The position numbers and the translations under genes were made by a program. The notes under the pieces were generated by a model that was given only the letters and a program-made list of their open reading frames with translations, made no database searches and had not been told where the DNA came from. A stretch of 64,000 bases of DNA from JAFKFI01 sp963795435. Lineage in GTDB: Bacteria; Pseudomonadota; Alphaproteobacteria; Acetobacterales; Acetobacteraceae. The stretch spans positions 868,001 to 932,000 of the forward strand of contig CAWCHV010000009.1 of NCBI GenBank assembly GCA_963795435.1, given 5' to 3'. Below are positions 1 through 10,361 of this stretch, piece after piece (position 1 is the stretch's first letter; every line of letters starts with the position of its first letter).

Positions 1-403
1 GATGCCCGACCGCCACGCCACGGCTATACGGCGAGAACAGCACCTTCTTCGTGAGCGCGGCGAGTTTGGGCTCGTAGGTCCAGATCACGTCTCCAGTCTT
101 TCCGTCCAACGCCGCCACTTTGTCGCCCGACGTGATGGAGTAGATCACGCCATCTATTGCCAACGGCGTCTCCTGGATCCCCATGGTGATGTCACCGCCA
201 TGGGCGATCCAGGCCACGGTGAGCTTGCCGACATTGTCCTTGTTGATCTGGTCGAGCGGACTGTAGCGCCAGGCGTTGGCGGTCCGGTGGTATTGCGGCC
301 AGTTGTTGGGGTCTTCGGTTCCGGGGTCCGCCGCGACGGCAACCGTTGTCGCGCAAAGGGCGAAAGTCAAACCGATATATGTTGCCAAGCATACTATGCG
401 CAT
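1..403 (-). CDS. PQQ-dependent dehydrogenase, N-terminal fragment
   Basis: First 134 codons of a gene that runs off the left edge. Residues 1-25 are a Sec-type signal peptide (hydrophobic core, then AVAA), so the product should be periplasmic. It continues with NNWPQYHRTANAWRYSPLDQI-like sequence and the blade motif GKTGDVIWTYEP, both typical of the eight-bladed quinoprotein propeller that oxidises alcohols with PQQ. The start at 403 is supported by GGGGAGG six bases upstream. The catalytic Asp and the Cys-Cys ring lie beyond the edge, so alcohol, aldose and other PQQ enzymes cannot be told apart. No partner genes are visible. Confidence 0.85.
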   Translation of the reverse strand, partial: MRIVCLATYIGLTFALCATTVAVAADPGTEDPNNWPQYHRTANAWRYSPLDQINKDNVGKLTVAWIAHGGDITMGIQETPLAIDGVIYSITSGDKVAALDGKTGDVIWTYEPKLAALTKKVLFSPYSRGVAVGH

Positions 404-545
404 TGTTTTCCTCCCCTGGATTGCGTCAGCTTCGTTGAGAAACCGCGGTATTCAATCGCTCAAGAGTGAGGCGCACGCGGGAAGGCCATTTTCAGGCCGT
501 TCCCAATCTCCAAGACTGTGTTGTAATGAGGGCCGCCAATCTCGG

Positions 546-569
546 CCGCCTCACATGCAGCTGAGGCGG
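546..569. terminator. Hairpin downstream of hpnH
   Basis: Perfect 8-bp inverted repeat, CCGCCTCA / TGAGGCGG, with an 8-base loop, in the 265-base gap between hpnH (leftward, ending at 669) and the PQQ-dehydrogenase start (403). There is no clear T-run on either side, so an intrinsic terminator is only one reading; an operator for the dehydrogenase is another. I see no gene in the rest of the gap. Confidence 0.3.
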
Positions 570-668
570 ACCCTAGCGTAAGTGGCTGACTGCCGCATCA
601 AAAACCCGAAGTCCCGTGTGTCCAGTGCGCGGTGCCTCGCGAGCGAGCGAAAGAGCGGCTCCCGAGTC

Positions 669-1826
669 TCAATCCCCCGCCTCGGCCACCCGCGAGCGCT
701 TGCCCTTCGCCCTGATCCGCGCCAGCGCCTGCTCCACGTGCCGACTGAACACGAACTCGGCCGGGCGCTGGTTGTCGAGCGGGATTTCGGCGGCCATCGC
801 GCCCTCGGTGCGGATGCCGCGCAGCGCCTGCGCCGCCGCTTTCCAGGGCTTGCGGATGGTCTCGGTCACGGCGGTCGCCTCGTAGCCGCTATGCACCATG
901 CAGTCGGCGCATTTCTCGTAGTTGCCGGTGCCGTAGCGGTCCCAGTCGGTGGTCTCCATCAGCTCCTTGAAGGTCTTCGCGTAACCCTCGCCGAGTAGGT
1001 AGCAAGGCCGCTGCCAGCCGAAATAGGTCCGCGTCGGGTTGCCCCAGGGCGTGCAATGGAAGGTCTGGTTGCCGGCGAGGAAGTCGAGGAACATCGAGGA
1101 CTGGTTGAACGCCCACTTGCCCTTCCACGAACCCTTGCCCTGGCGGGCGAAGATGCCGCGGAACAGCTCCTTGGTGGCGCGCCGGTTGAGGAAATGCTGC
1201 TGGTCCGGCGCGCGCTCGTAGGCGTAGCCCGGCGAGACGCTGATCCCGTCGATCCCCATCGCCATCACGTCGTCGAAGAACGACGCGACCTTCTCCGGCT
1301 CGGCGTTGTTGAACAGCGTCGCGTTGATGATGGTGCGGAAGCCCGTTTGCTTCGCCTTCGCGATGGCCGCCACGGCGCGGTCGTAGACGCCCTCCTGGCA
1401 CACCGAGGCGTCGTGCTCGGCCTTCGAGCCGTCGAGATGCACCGACCAGGTGAAATATGGGCCGGGCTTGAACAGGTGCATCTTCTTTTCAAGCAGCAGC
1501 GCGTTGGTGCAGACTATGACGAACTTCTTGCGCGCGATGGCGCCCTCGACGACCTGCTCGATCTCGCGGTGCAGCAGCGGCTCGCCGCCGGCGATCACCA
1601 CCACCGGCGCGCCGCACTCGTCCACCGCCTCCAGGCACTCGGCGACCGACAGGCGCTGGTTGAGGATCTCGGCCGGGTAGTCGATCTTGCCGCAGCCGGC
1701 GCAGGCGAGATTGCAGCGGAACAGCGGCTCCAGCATCAGCACCAGCGGATAGCGCTTCCGCCCGATCAGGTGCTGCTTGAGCACGTAGGCGCCCACGCGG
1801 ATCGCCTGATTCAACGGCACGGCCAT
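669..1826 (-). CDS. hpnH: Adenosylhopene synthase HpnH (radical SAM)
   Basis: 385 residues, the usual length for HpnH, the radical SAM enzyme that adds the 5'-deoxyadenosyl group to diploptene as the first step toward C35 bacteriohopanepolyols. The CxxxCxxC cluster motif CNLACAGC is at residues 38-45, followed by GGEPLL. A later CADCMVHSGYEA segment matches the C-terminal cysteine region of the family. The start is 25 bases after the ispH stop, behind GAAGGGAAG, so the two genes are probably one leftward transcript. The squalene-hopene cyclase gene is not in the window. Family assignment is firm; the reaction is inferred from the family. Confidence 0.95.
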   Translation of the reverse strand: MAVPLNQAIRVGAYVLKQHLIGRKRYPLVLMLEPLFRCNLACAGCGKIDYPAEILNQRLSVAECLEAVDECGAPVVVIAGGEPLLHREIEQVVEGAIARKKFVIVCTNALLLEKKMHLFKPGPYFTWSVHLDGSKAEHDASVCQEGVYDRAVAAIAKAKQTGFRTIINATLFNNAEPEKVASFFDDVMAMGIDGISVSPGYAYERAPDQQHFLNRRATKELFRGIFARQGKGSWKGKWAFNQSSMFLDFLAGNQTFHCTPWGNPTRTYFGWQRPCYLLGEGYAKTFKELMETTDWDRYGTGNYEKCADCMVHSGYEATAVTETIRKPWKAAAQALRGIRTEGAMAAEIPLDNQRPAEFVFSRHVEQALARIRAKGKRSRVAEAGD

Positions 1827-1851
1827 GCTTACTTCCCTTCAGGCACCCTGT

Positions 1852-2778
1852 TCAGGTATCGGCGAGCTGCGCCGGGAAGCGGAAGCGCACGTCCTCCGCC
1901 ACGCCGGCGAGGGTGGAAATGCTCACATCCCCGAACTCGCGCAACCCCTCCAGTACGCCTTTGACCAGCATCTCGGGCGCCGAGGCCCCCGCCGTGAGGC
2001 CGACCGTCGCGACCCCGTCGAACCACTCGGCCTTGAGATGACTGGCGTCGTCGATCAGGTAGCTCGGCCGGCCCAACTCCTCGCCGATCTCGCGCAGCCG
2101 GTTGGAGTTGGAGCTGTTGCGCGAGCCGACCACCAGGATGATCTCGACCTCGCGGGCCAGATCGCGCACCGCCTGCTGGCAATTCTGCGTCGCATAGCAA
2201 ATATCGCGCACGTCCGGCCCCACCACCGCCGGGAAGCGCTGCTTCAGCGCGGCGATGATCCCGCGCGTGTCGTCCACCGACAGCGTGGTCTGCGTGATGT
2301 AGGCCAGCCGGTCCGGGTCGCCGACATCGAGCCGCGCCACGTCTTCGGCGGTCTGCACCAGATGCACCTTGCCGGGCACCTGCCCGATGGTGCCCTCCAC
2401 CTCCGCGTGCCCGGCATGGCCGACCAGCACGATCTCGCGGCCTTGGGCGGCGTAGCGGCGGCCCTCGTTATGCACCTTGGCGACCAGCGGGCAGGTCGCA
2501 TCGATCACCGGCAGGTCGCGCGCCGCGGCTGCCTCCTCGACGCGCCGGGCGACGCCGTGCGCGCTGAACACGGTCATGGCGCCGGGCGGGATCTCGTCCA
2601 ACTCGTCCACGAACACCGCGCCCCTGGTGCGGAGATCCTCCACCACGTGCCTATTGTGGACAATCTCGTGACGGACATAGATCGGCGGCCCGTATTTCTT
2701 GAGGGCGCGCTCGACGATCTCGATCGCCCGCTCGACCCCCGCGCAGAAGCCTCGGGGCTGGGCCAGGACGACGCGCAT
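1852..2778 (-). CDS. ispH: 4-hydroxy-3-methylbut-2-enyl diphosphate reductase IspH
   Basis: Last step of the MEP pathway: reduces HMBPP to IPP and DMAPP with a [4Fe-4S] cluster. The three cluster cysteines are visible: Cys12 in QPRGFCAGVERA, one in DATCPLVAKVH, and one in the DICYATQNCQQA region. The substrate-binding motif GSRNSSNSNRL is also present. I chose the start at 2778 because MRVVLAQPRGFC is the normal family N-terminus (308 residues) and GGAG lies just upstream; the frame stays open to 2904, but that extension is not IspH-like. It sits directly before hpnH, tying precursor supply to hopanoid extension. Confidence 0.95.
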   Translation of the reverse strand: MRVVLAQPRGFCAGVERAIEIVERALKKYGPPIYVRHEIVHNRHVVEDLRTRGAVFVDELDEIPPGAMTVFSAHGVARRVEEAAAARDLPVIDATCPLVAKVHNEGRRYAAQGREIVLVGHAGHAEVEGTIGQVPGKVHLVQTAEDVARLDVGDPDRLAYITQTTLSVDDTRGIIAALKQRFPAVVGPDVRDICYATQNCQQAVRDLAREVEIILVVGSRNSSNSNRLREIGEELGRPSYLIDDASHLKAEWFDGVATVGLTAGASAPEMLVKGVLEGLREFGDVSISTLAGVAEDVRFRFPAQLADT

Positions 2779-3142
2779 CACGCTGCTACTCCAATCCTCA
2801 TCGGGGTCATCAACTCTCCTGGCTCGCCGGTCCTCGTCTTCCGGACCTTGCTTTCCGCCCGTATGGCATGGACCGGGCCGATAGGCTAAACCGCCGCCGG
2901 CCACGGAGTCACATATCCGTCAAGGCGCTGTGGCCTTTTGGCAACATAGGCGCGCCGGACATTCGAGGTGCCCGCGACCCAGGGTCTCGATCAAGCCTCC
3001 ATGCCTATGTAACGCCCGTAAGGTGTGGCCCGGTTCTCCTACGAACCAGGTTCTCCTACGAATCGGAGAGCCTTGCCGCATCCGAGGCTCTTTGCGGGGG
3101 GGTGATGCGTTACTTGATGACATACCAACGAAGGCGAATGGC
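2779..3142. promoter_or_regulatory. Divergent control region between ispH and dxs
   Basis: 364 bases with no convincing gene between the leftward ispH-hpnH unit and the rightward dxs-hpn unit. Both transcripts must start near here, so shared control of the MEP and hopanoid genes is plausible. It contains a direct repeat at 3032-3062 and is less GC-rich than the flanking genes in places. I could not assign -35/-10 boxes with confidence. Confidence 0.5.
3032..3062. repeat. Tandem 14-base direct repeat upstream of dxs
   Basis: GGTTCTCCTACGAA occurs at 3032-3045 and again, exactly, at 3049-3062. The period is 17 bases, just under two helical turns. Direct repeats in a divergent promoter region often mark a regulator site, but no regulator gene adjoins it and the role is unknown. 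Confidence 0.6.
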
Positions 3143-5131
3143 ATGAGCGCTGTGCGGACCCCGTTGCTGGACCGTGTATTGGTTCCGGCGGATTTGCGGA
3201 ATTTCTCGGCCGAGCAGTTGCGCGCGGTGGCCGATGAGCTGCGGGCGGAGACGATCGACGCGGTGTCGGTGACGGGGGGGCATCTCGGCTCGGCGCTCGG
3301 GGTGGTGGAGCTGACGGTGGCGCTGCACGCGGTGTTTGACACGCCGCACGACCGGCTGATCTGGGACGTCGGCCACCAGGCCTATCCGCACAAGATCCTC
3401 ACCGGCCGGCGCGACCGCATCCGCACCTTGCGCCAGGGCGGCGGGCTGTCGGGCTTCACCCGCCGCGCCGAGAGCGAATACGACCCGTTCGGCGCGGCGC
3501 ATTCCTCGACCTCGATCTCCGCCGGCCTCGGCATGGCGGTGGCGCGCGACCTCAAGGCCGCCAATGGGCAGCCCGATGAGCGCAATATCGTCTGCGTGAT
3601 CGGCGACGGGGCGATGAGCGCCGGGATGGCCTACGAGGCGATGAACAACGCCGGCGCGCTGCATTCGCGCCTGGTGGTGATCCTCAACGACAACGACATG
3701 TCGATCGCGCCGCCGGTGGGGGCGATGAGCGCCTACCTGTCGCGGCTGATGTCGTCGCGCTCGTTCCTCTCCTTGCGCGAGCTCGCCGTGCGCATGGCGA
3801 AGCGCTTCCCCAAGGGGATCGAGCGCACCGCGCGAAGGGCGGAGGAATACGCCCGCGGCATCCTCACCGGCGGCACTTTGTTCGAGGAATTGGGCTTCTA
3901 CTATCTCGGGCCGATCGACGGGCACAATCTCGACCATCTGCTGCCGGTGCTGCGCAACGTGCGGGAGGCCGAGGAGAGCGGGCCGATCCTGCTGCACGCG
4001 ATCACCCGCAAGGGCAAGGGCTACGCGCCGGCCGAGGCGGCGGCGGACAAGCTGCACAGCGTCTCGCCGAAGTTCAACGTGATCGCCCCCGAGCCGAAGG
4101 CGGTCAGAGAAGGCGAGAAGCCGGCGAAACCGGCCGAGCCGGCCAAGCCGCCGGCCTACCAGAAGGTGTTCGCCGACGCGCTGATCGGGCTGGCCGAGGG
4201 CGACCCGGCGATCGTCGCGATCACCGCGGCGATGCCGTCGGGCACCGGGCTCGACCGCTTCGCCAAGCGCTTCCCCGAGCGCTGCTTTGACGTCGGCATC
4301 GCCGAGCAGCACGCGGTGACCTTCGCCGCCGGCATGGCGACCGAGGGGTTGCGGCCGTTCTGCGCCATCTACTCGACCTTCCTGCAGCGCGCCTACGACC
4401 AGGTGGTGCACGACGTGGCGATCCAGCGCCTGCCGGTGCGCTTCGCGATGGACCGCGCGGGGCTGGTCGGCGCCGACGGCGCGACCCACGCCGGCAGCTT
4501 CGACCTCGCCTATCTCGGCTGCCTGCCGGGGATGGTGCTGATGGCGCCGGCCGACGAGGCGGAGCTCATGCACATGGTGGCGACGGCGGCGGTGATCGAC
4601 GACCGGCCGAGCGCGCTGCGCTACCCGCGCGGCGAGGGCACCGGGGCGGTGTTGCCCCAACGGGGCGAGGTGCTGGCGCTGGGAAAAGGCCGCATTCTGC
4701 GCGAGGGGAGCACGGTGGCGATCCTGTCGCTCGGCACGCGCCTGGCCGATGCGCTGCGTGCGGCCGACGAGCTGGCGGCGCGCGGGCTGTCGGCGACGGT
4801 GGCCGACGCGCGCTTCGCCAAGCCGCTCGATGTCGGGTTGATCGAGCAACTGGCGCGCCACCACGCGGTGCTCATCACCATCGAGGAGGCGGCGGCGGGC
4901 GGCTTTGGTGCTGCGGTGATGCACCACCTCGCCTGGGCCGGCCTGCTCGACGGGGCGGAAGGACGCGGCGGCATCAAGATCCGCCCGATGACCCTGCCCG
5001 ACCGCTTCATCGATCACGACACCCAGGCCAGGCAGCTCATCGCCGCCCACCTCACCGCCCGCGACATCACCCAAACCGCCCTCCAGGCGCTCGGCATCGC
5101 CGATAGCCCGCGCAAGGCGGTGATCGCATGA
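3143..5131 (+). CDS. dxs: 1-deoxy-D-xylulose-5-phosphate synthase Dxs
   Basis: Condenses pyruvate and glyceraldehyde 3-phosphate to DXP with thiamine diphosphate, the first MEP-pathway step. 662 residues from the ATG at 3143. The order is typical of Dxs: GHLGSALGVVELTVAL near the N-terminus, WDVGHQAYPHKILTGRR, the ThDP motif GDGAMSAGMAYEAMNNAG near residue 154, GLVGADGATHAG, and a transketolase C-domain. The frame is open further upstream, but MSAVRTPLLDRV with AAGGCG ahead of it is the sensible start. The stop overlaps hpnM by ATGA, making dxs the first gene of a rightward hopanoid operon. Confidence 0.95.
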   Translation: MSAVRTPLLDRVLVPADLRNFSAEQLRAVADELRAETIDAVSVTGGHLGSALGVVELTVALHAVFDTPHDRLIWDVGHQAYPHKILTGRRDRIRTLRQGGGLSGFTRRAESEYDPFGAAHSSTSISAGLGMAVARDLKAANGQPDERNIVCVIGDGAMSAGMAYEAMNNAGALHSRLVVILNDNDMSIAPPVGAMSAYLSRLMSSRSFLSLRELAVRMAKRFPKGIERTARRAEEYARGILTGGTLFEELGFYYLGPIDGHNLDHLLPVLRNVREAEESGPILLHAITRKGKGYAPAEAAADKLHSVSPKFNVIAPEPKAVREGEKPAKPAEPAKPPAYQKVFADALIGLAEGDPAIVAITAAMPSGTGLDRFAKRFPERCFDVGIAEQHAVTFAAGMATEGLRPFCAIYSTFLQRAYDQVVHDVAIQRLPVRFAMDRAGLVGADGATHAGSFDLAYLGCLPGMVLMAPADEAELMHMVATAAVIDDRPSALRYPRGEGTGAVLPQRGEVLALGKGRILREGSTVAILSLGTRLADALRAADELAARGLSATVADARFAKPLDVGLIEQLARHHAVLITIEEAAAGGFGAAVMHHLAWAGLLDGAEGRGGIKIRPMTLPDRFIDHDTQARQLIAAHLTARDITQTALQALGIADSPRKAVIA

Positions 5132-5757
5132 TGATGCGGCGGGGTCTGCTCGGATTGCTACTGGCCGGGCTGGTGGCCGGACCGGTCGCCGTGCGCGCCG
5201 CCGAGAGCACGGCGACGCGGCCGGTTTCCGAGCTCAACGAGGCATTGGTGATGGTGATGAAGGCGGGGCCGACCGCGCCCTTCCCGCGCCGCTACGAGAT
5301 GCTTTCGCCGGTCATCGAGAACGTGTTCGACCTCCCGGGCGTCCTGCGGGCCTGCGTGGGTCCGCGCTGGAACGCCCTCGCGGGGCGGGACCAGATCGAG
5401 CTGCTCGACGTGTTCCGCCGCTTCACCGTCGCCTCGTACGTGGCGAATTTCGACGACTATGCCGGCGAACGCTTCGAGGTGCTGCCGGACAGCCGCGCCG
5501 CCGGCGGCGACGAGGTGGTCGGAACCCGGATCGTCGGCGGGTCCGGGCGGGCCGTGCGGATCGACTACGTGATGCGCCGGGAGGCGGATGCCTGGAAGGC
5601 GGTGGACGTGCTGCTGGATGGGACCATCAGCCGGGTGGCGGTGCAGCGGTCGGATTTCCGCGGCTTGCTCCGCGACGGTCCTGACGCATCGAGCCTGATC
5701 GTCAGCCTGCAACAGAAAGTCGCGGATTTGTCGCGCGGCACCATGTCCGGCGGATGA
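5128..5757 (+). CDS. hpnM: Hopanoid-associated MlaC/Ttg2D-family protein HpnM
   Basis: 209 residues with a signal peptide (about 1-25) and a periplasmic domain like the phospholipid-binding protein MlaC/Ttg2D: RYEMLSPVIENVFDL, then LDVFRRFTVASYVANFDDYAGERF and a late VDVLLDGTISRVAVQRSDF. In hopanoid loci this family member is called HpnM and is thought to move lipids between the membranes with the RND protein HpnN, whose gene lies at 11393-13984. Both ends overlap neighbours by ATGA (dxs, hpnI). Three consecutive ATG codons at 5128-5136 leave the exact start open by one or two residues. Confidence 0.88.
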   Translation: MMMRRGLLGLLLAGLVAGPVAVRAAESTATRPVSELNEALVMVMKAGPTAPFPRRYEMLSPVIENVFDLPGVLRACVGPRWNALAGRDQIELLDVFRRFTVASYVANFDDYAGERFEVLPDSRAAGGDEVVGTRIVGGSGRAVRIDYVMRREADAWKAVDVLLDGTISRVAVQRSDFRGLLRDGPDASSLIVSLQQKVADLSRGTMSGG

Positions 5758-6928
5758 TCCTGCTCGCCTGCCTCGCCGCCGCGATCGGCTGCATCGGCCT
5801 GCTGCTGGCTTTGGCCGGTTGGGCGGCCGCCAGCCGGTTCGCCCGGCGGACCACGCCCACGCCCGCGCTCGCCGCCCGCCCGCCCGTCACCATCCTCCGG
5901 CCGCTGCACGGCGACGAGCCGCTGCTCGAGGAGGCGCTGGCGAGCGTCTGCGCGCAGGACTACCCTGCGTTTCAGGTGGTGTTCGGCGTGCAGAACCCGG
6001 CCGATCCCGCGCTCCACGTGGTGCGGCGGCTCCAGGCGCGGTTCCCCGGATGCGACATCGCCGTGGTGGTCGATGCCGCGCAGCACGGGTCGAACCGCAA
6101 GATCGGCAATTTGATCAATATGTTCGCGGCTGCGCGGTACGATATCCTGGTGATGGCCGACAGCGACGTGCACGTGACGCGCGACTACCTGGATCGCCTG
6201 GTCGCGACCTTGGCCCGGACCGGCACCGGGCTCGCCACCACGATCTACACCGGAATTCCAGCCAATGGCGGACTAGCCGCGCGGCTCGGCGCGACACAGA
6301 TCACCCACACCCTGCTGCCCGGCGCGCTGCTCGCCCGCATGCTCGGCCGCCAGGACTGCTTCGGCGCCTCGATGGCGCTGACCCGCGCGACCCTGGCGCG
6401 GATCGGCGGCCTGCACGCGCTGGCGGACCACCTCGCGGACGACAACGTGCTGGGAAGGTTGGTGCGCGAGCAGGGGTTGGCGGTCGAGCTTGCCGCGACG
6501 GTGCCGGCGACCACGGTGCCGGAGACAACGCTGCGGGCGTTGTGGATGCACGAGCTGCGCTGGGCGCGGACCATCCGGGCGCTGGAGCCGCTCGGCTTTG
6601 CCCTCTCCGCCGCTCAGTATCCGCTGGTCTGGTCGGCGCTGGCGGTCGGGCTCTCGGGCGGCGAAACCTGGGCGGTCGCGCTGTTCGCGCTGGCCTGGAG
6701 TGTCCGCGGGCTCGCGGCGCGCGGGGTGGACCGCGCGCTCGGGCTTGCAATCGCCGCCCCGGTCTGGCTTCTGCCGCTGCGCGACGTGCTGTTCGTCGGC
6801 GTGATGATCGCGAGTTTCCTGGGGGGCCGCGTGGAGTGGCGCGGCTACTCCCTATATGCGGATAACGGTCGTGTGCCGAACCCGACGCGCCCGCTTCGTA
6901 GTAGTCCTCCCGAGGAGGGTGTGAGCCT

Positions 6929-6932
<4 letters not shown>
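5754..6932 (+). CDS. hpnI: Hopanoid glycosyltransferase HpnI
   Basis: 392-residue GT2 enzyme related to ceramide glucosyltransferase. An N-terminal membrane helix (about 3-25) is followed by ILRPLHGDEPLLEEAL, the metal-binding MADSDVHV near residue 135, DDNVLG near 229 and an (H)ELRW motif near 266, then two or three more membrane helices. In the characterised pathway HpnI transfers an N-acetylglucosamine unit to bacteriohopanetetrol at the cytoplasmic membrane. It lies between hpnM and hpnJ with overlapping codons. The last 20 residues (PNPTRPLRSSPPEE) look unstructured. Confidence 0.9.
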
Positions 6933-8342
<1,410 letters not shown>

Positions 8343-8356
<14 letters not shown>

Positions 8357-9294
8357 TCGCATCATCCTGACCGCCGACGATTTCGGCCTCTCAGAGGCGG
8401 TGAACGAGGCGGTCGAGCGGGCCCATCGCGAGGGGATTCTCGCCGGAGCCAGTTTGATGGTGGGTGCGCCCGCCGCCGCCGATGCGGTACGGCGCGCGCG
8501 GGCGCTGCCGTCGCTGCGCGTGGGGCTGCACCTTGTGGTGATCGAGGGACCGGCCGTGCTGGCGGCGACGGAGATTCCCTTGCTGGTGCAGCGCGCCAAC
8601 CCCCTCACCCAACCCTCTCCCCCAGGGGGGAGAGGGCTTCCCCTTCTCCCCTTCCCCCTTGGGGGAGAGGGCCGGGGTGAGGGGGTCGCCTTCCCCTCCA
8701 ACCAACTCGCGCTCGCCCTCCGCTACGCCTTCCCCCCGGTGCGCCGACAGCTCGCCGCCGAGATCCGCGCGCAGTTCGCGGCTTTCGCGGCCACCGGCCT
8801 GCCGCTCGACCACGCCAACGCGCACAAGCACATGCACCTCCACCCGACCGTCGGGCGGCTGATGATCGAGATCGGACGCGAGTACCGGCCTGCGCGCGAT
8901 CCGCGTCCCCGCCGAGCCGCCTCATGTGCTTGCGCGATGCGGCCGCCCCTCCACCCTCGGCGATCGGGCCCTCCATCGCTGGACCGCGCTGCTCCGTCGC
9001 CGCGCCCGGCGCGCCGGCATGGCGAGCAACGATCATGCGTTCGGCATCGCCTGGAGCGGCCACATGACCGCCGAGAAATTGCTGCGCCTGTCCGCGCATT
9101 TGCCCGACGGCGTGAGCGAGATCTACTTCCATCCCGCGAGCCGGCGCGATCCGGGCTTGACGGCGCTGATGCCGGATTACGAGCATGAGGCCGAACTCGC
9201 GGCGCTGCTCGACCCGGCGGTGCGTGCGGCGTTCGCGGCGGCAGGTGCCACGATGACGAGTTTCAGCGAGCTGGCCGCGCGCGCAGCCTGGTAA
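8343..9294 (+). pseudogene. hpnK: Hopanoid deacetylase HpnK, disrupted
   Basis: ChbG/YdjC-type deacetylase of the BHT-glucosamine pathway, clearly recognisable but damaged. Conserved parts: TADDFG (8370-8387), GLHLVV, NAHKHMHLHP and, in another frame, EIYFHPASRRDPG. Anomaly 1: between an in-frame stop at 8289 and TADDFG there is no ATG, GTG or TTG; ATA at 8343 sits where the family Met-Arg start would be, and GTG at 8400 would remove the metal site. Anomaly 2: a GC-rich palindromic repeat (8598-8690) adds about 30 residues in frame. Anomaly 3: an extra base near 8886 moves the reading frame by one. Sequencing error could explain the third but not the second. Function is doubtful as written. 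Confidence 0.8.
8598..8690. repeat. GC-rich palindromic repeat, copy 1 (inside hpnK)
   Basis: Starts with AACCCCCTCACCCAACCCTC and ends with GGGCCGGGGTGAGGGGGT, with CTCTCCCCC / GGGGGAGAG arms in between. It is read through in frame in hpnK as a Pro/Gly-rich insert (NPLTQPSPPGGRGL...). Related copies are at 10897-11012, 26988-27092, 30105-30180 and 45241-45325. Confidence 0.85.
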
Positions 9295-9305
9295 GGAGAA
9301 GGCGA

Positions 9306-10301
9306 TTGGACCCGATCAAGCGACCTGTCCGCTATCACGAGCTCGCCGACCCGCAGGCGCAGCCGCGTTACACGGGAATTGCCACGTTCTTCCGCGCCCC
9401 CTACACGCAGGATCTGTCGGAGGTCGACATCGGCGTCATCGGCGTGCCGTTCGACGGCGGTGTGACCAATCGCTCGGGCGCGCGCCACGGGCCCCGCGCG
9501 GTGCGCGACCAGTCGAGCCTGCTGCGGCGGATCAACGGCGCGACCGGCGTGCGTCCGTTCGAGCTCGCCCGCGTCCGCGACCTCGGTGATGCGTGGATCG
9601 AGCAGCCCTACGATCTAGAACACGCGCTGGAGGAGATTGCTGCCTTCTATCGCGCTGTCGCCGGCGCAGGCGTCGTGCCGCTGTCGGTCGGCGGCGACCA
9701 TTCGATCGCGCTACCGATCCTGCGCGCCCTCGGCGCCGGGCAAAAACTCGGCATGGTGCATATCGACGCGCACGCCGACACCGGCGACGACTACATGGGC
9801 TCCCGCTTGCATCACGGGGCGCCGTTCCGCCGCGCCGCCGAGGCCGAGCTACTCGACCCCAAACGGGTGATCCAGATCGGCCTGCGCGGAACCACGAACG
9901 ATCCGGCGCTGTGGGAGTTCAGCACGGCGAGCGGGATGCGGGTCATCGGCATGGACGAGCTGCACGACAAGGGCTGGCGCTTCGCGGTCGAGGAGGCGCG
10001 GCGCATCGCGGGCGGCGGGCCGACCTATCTGTCGTTCGACATTGACAGCCTCGACCCGTCCGAAGCGCCGGGCACGGGCACGCCGGAAGCGGGCGGCATC
10101 CGCATGATCGAGGCGCTGCGCATCCTGCGCGGGCTGCGCGGGATCGATTTCGTCGGCGGCGACGTGGTGGAAGTGGCGCCCTCGTTCGATCCCGGCACGC
10201 TGACCGCGTTCAACGGCGCATCGGTGCTGTTCGAAATCCTTTGCCTGCTGGCCGAGGCGCGTCACGCACGCGGCGCGCGCTCGCCGTCGCAAATCAGATG
10301 A
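9306..10301 (+). CDS. speB: Agmatinase / ureohydrolase family protein
   Basis: 331-residue arginase-fold hydrolase with all manganese motifs: GGDHS near residue 130, DAHADTGDD near 155 and SFDIDSLDPSEAPGTGTPE near 242. The family removes urea from agmatine or related guanidino compounds (guanidinobutyrate, guanidinopropionate); the substrate cannot be chosen from sequence, so the symbol is by family only. Start is a TTG at 9306 behind AAGGAGAAGG, 11 bases after the hpnK stop, so it may be read as the last gene of the hopanoid transcript. No direct biochemical link to hopanoids is known to me. Confidence 0.85.
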   Translation: MDPIKRPVRYHELADPQAQPRYTGIATFFRAPYTQDLSEVDIGVIGVPFDGGVTNRSGARHGPRAVRDQSSLLRRINGATGVRPFELARVRDLGDAWIEQPYDLEHALEEIAAFYRAVAGAGVVPLSVGGDHSIALPILRALGAGQKLGMVHIDAHADTGDDYMGSRLHHGAPFRRAAEAELLDPKRVIQIGLRGTTNDPALWEFSTASGMRVIGMDELHDKGWRFAVEEARRIAGGGPTYLSFDIDSLDPSEAPGTGTPEAGGIRMIEALRILRGLRGIDFVGGDVVEVAPSFDPGTLTAFNGASVLFEILCLLAEARHARGARSPSQIR

Positions 10302-10361
10302 CGCGGCAACCGCGCCGCGCCGCGCCCGTTCCCCAGAGCACGCATACTCGGGAGAACGGCG

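Noticed and set aside
2..469. Rightward open frame at the left edge
   Set aside because: It is antisense to the PQQ-dehydrogenase N-terminus, which has a signal peptide, a ribosome site and family motifs.
3110..5074. 654-codon leftward open frame opposite dxs
   Set aside because: Arg/His/Gln-rich, no motifs, complements dxs codon for codon; a GC-bias shadow.
8880..8892. Programmed frameshifting in hpnK (and in actC, the TPR gene and ggt)
   Set aside because: No slippery heptamer with a following pseudoknot is evident, and these families are not known to use frameshifting; indel or error is simpler.
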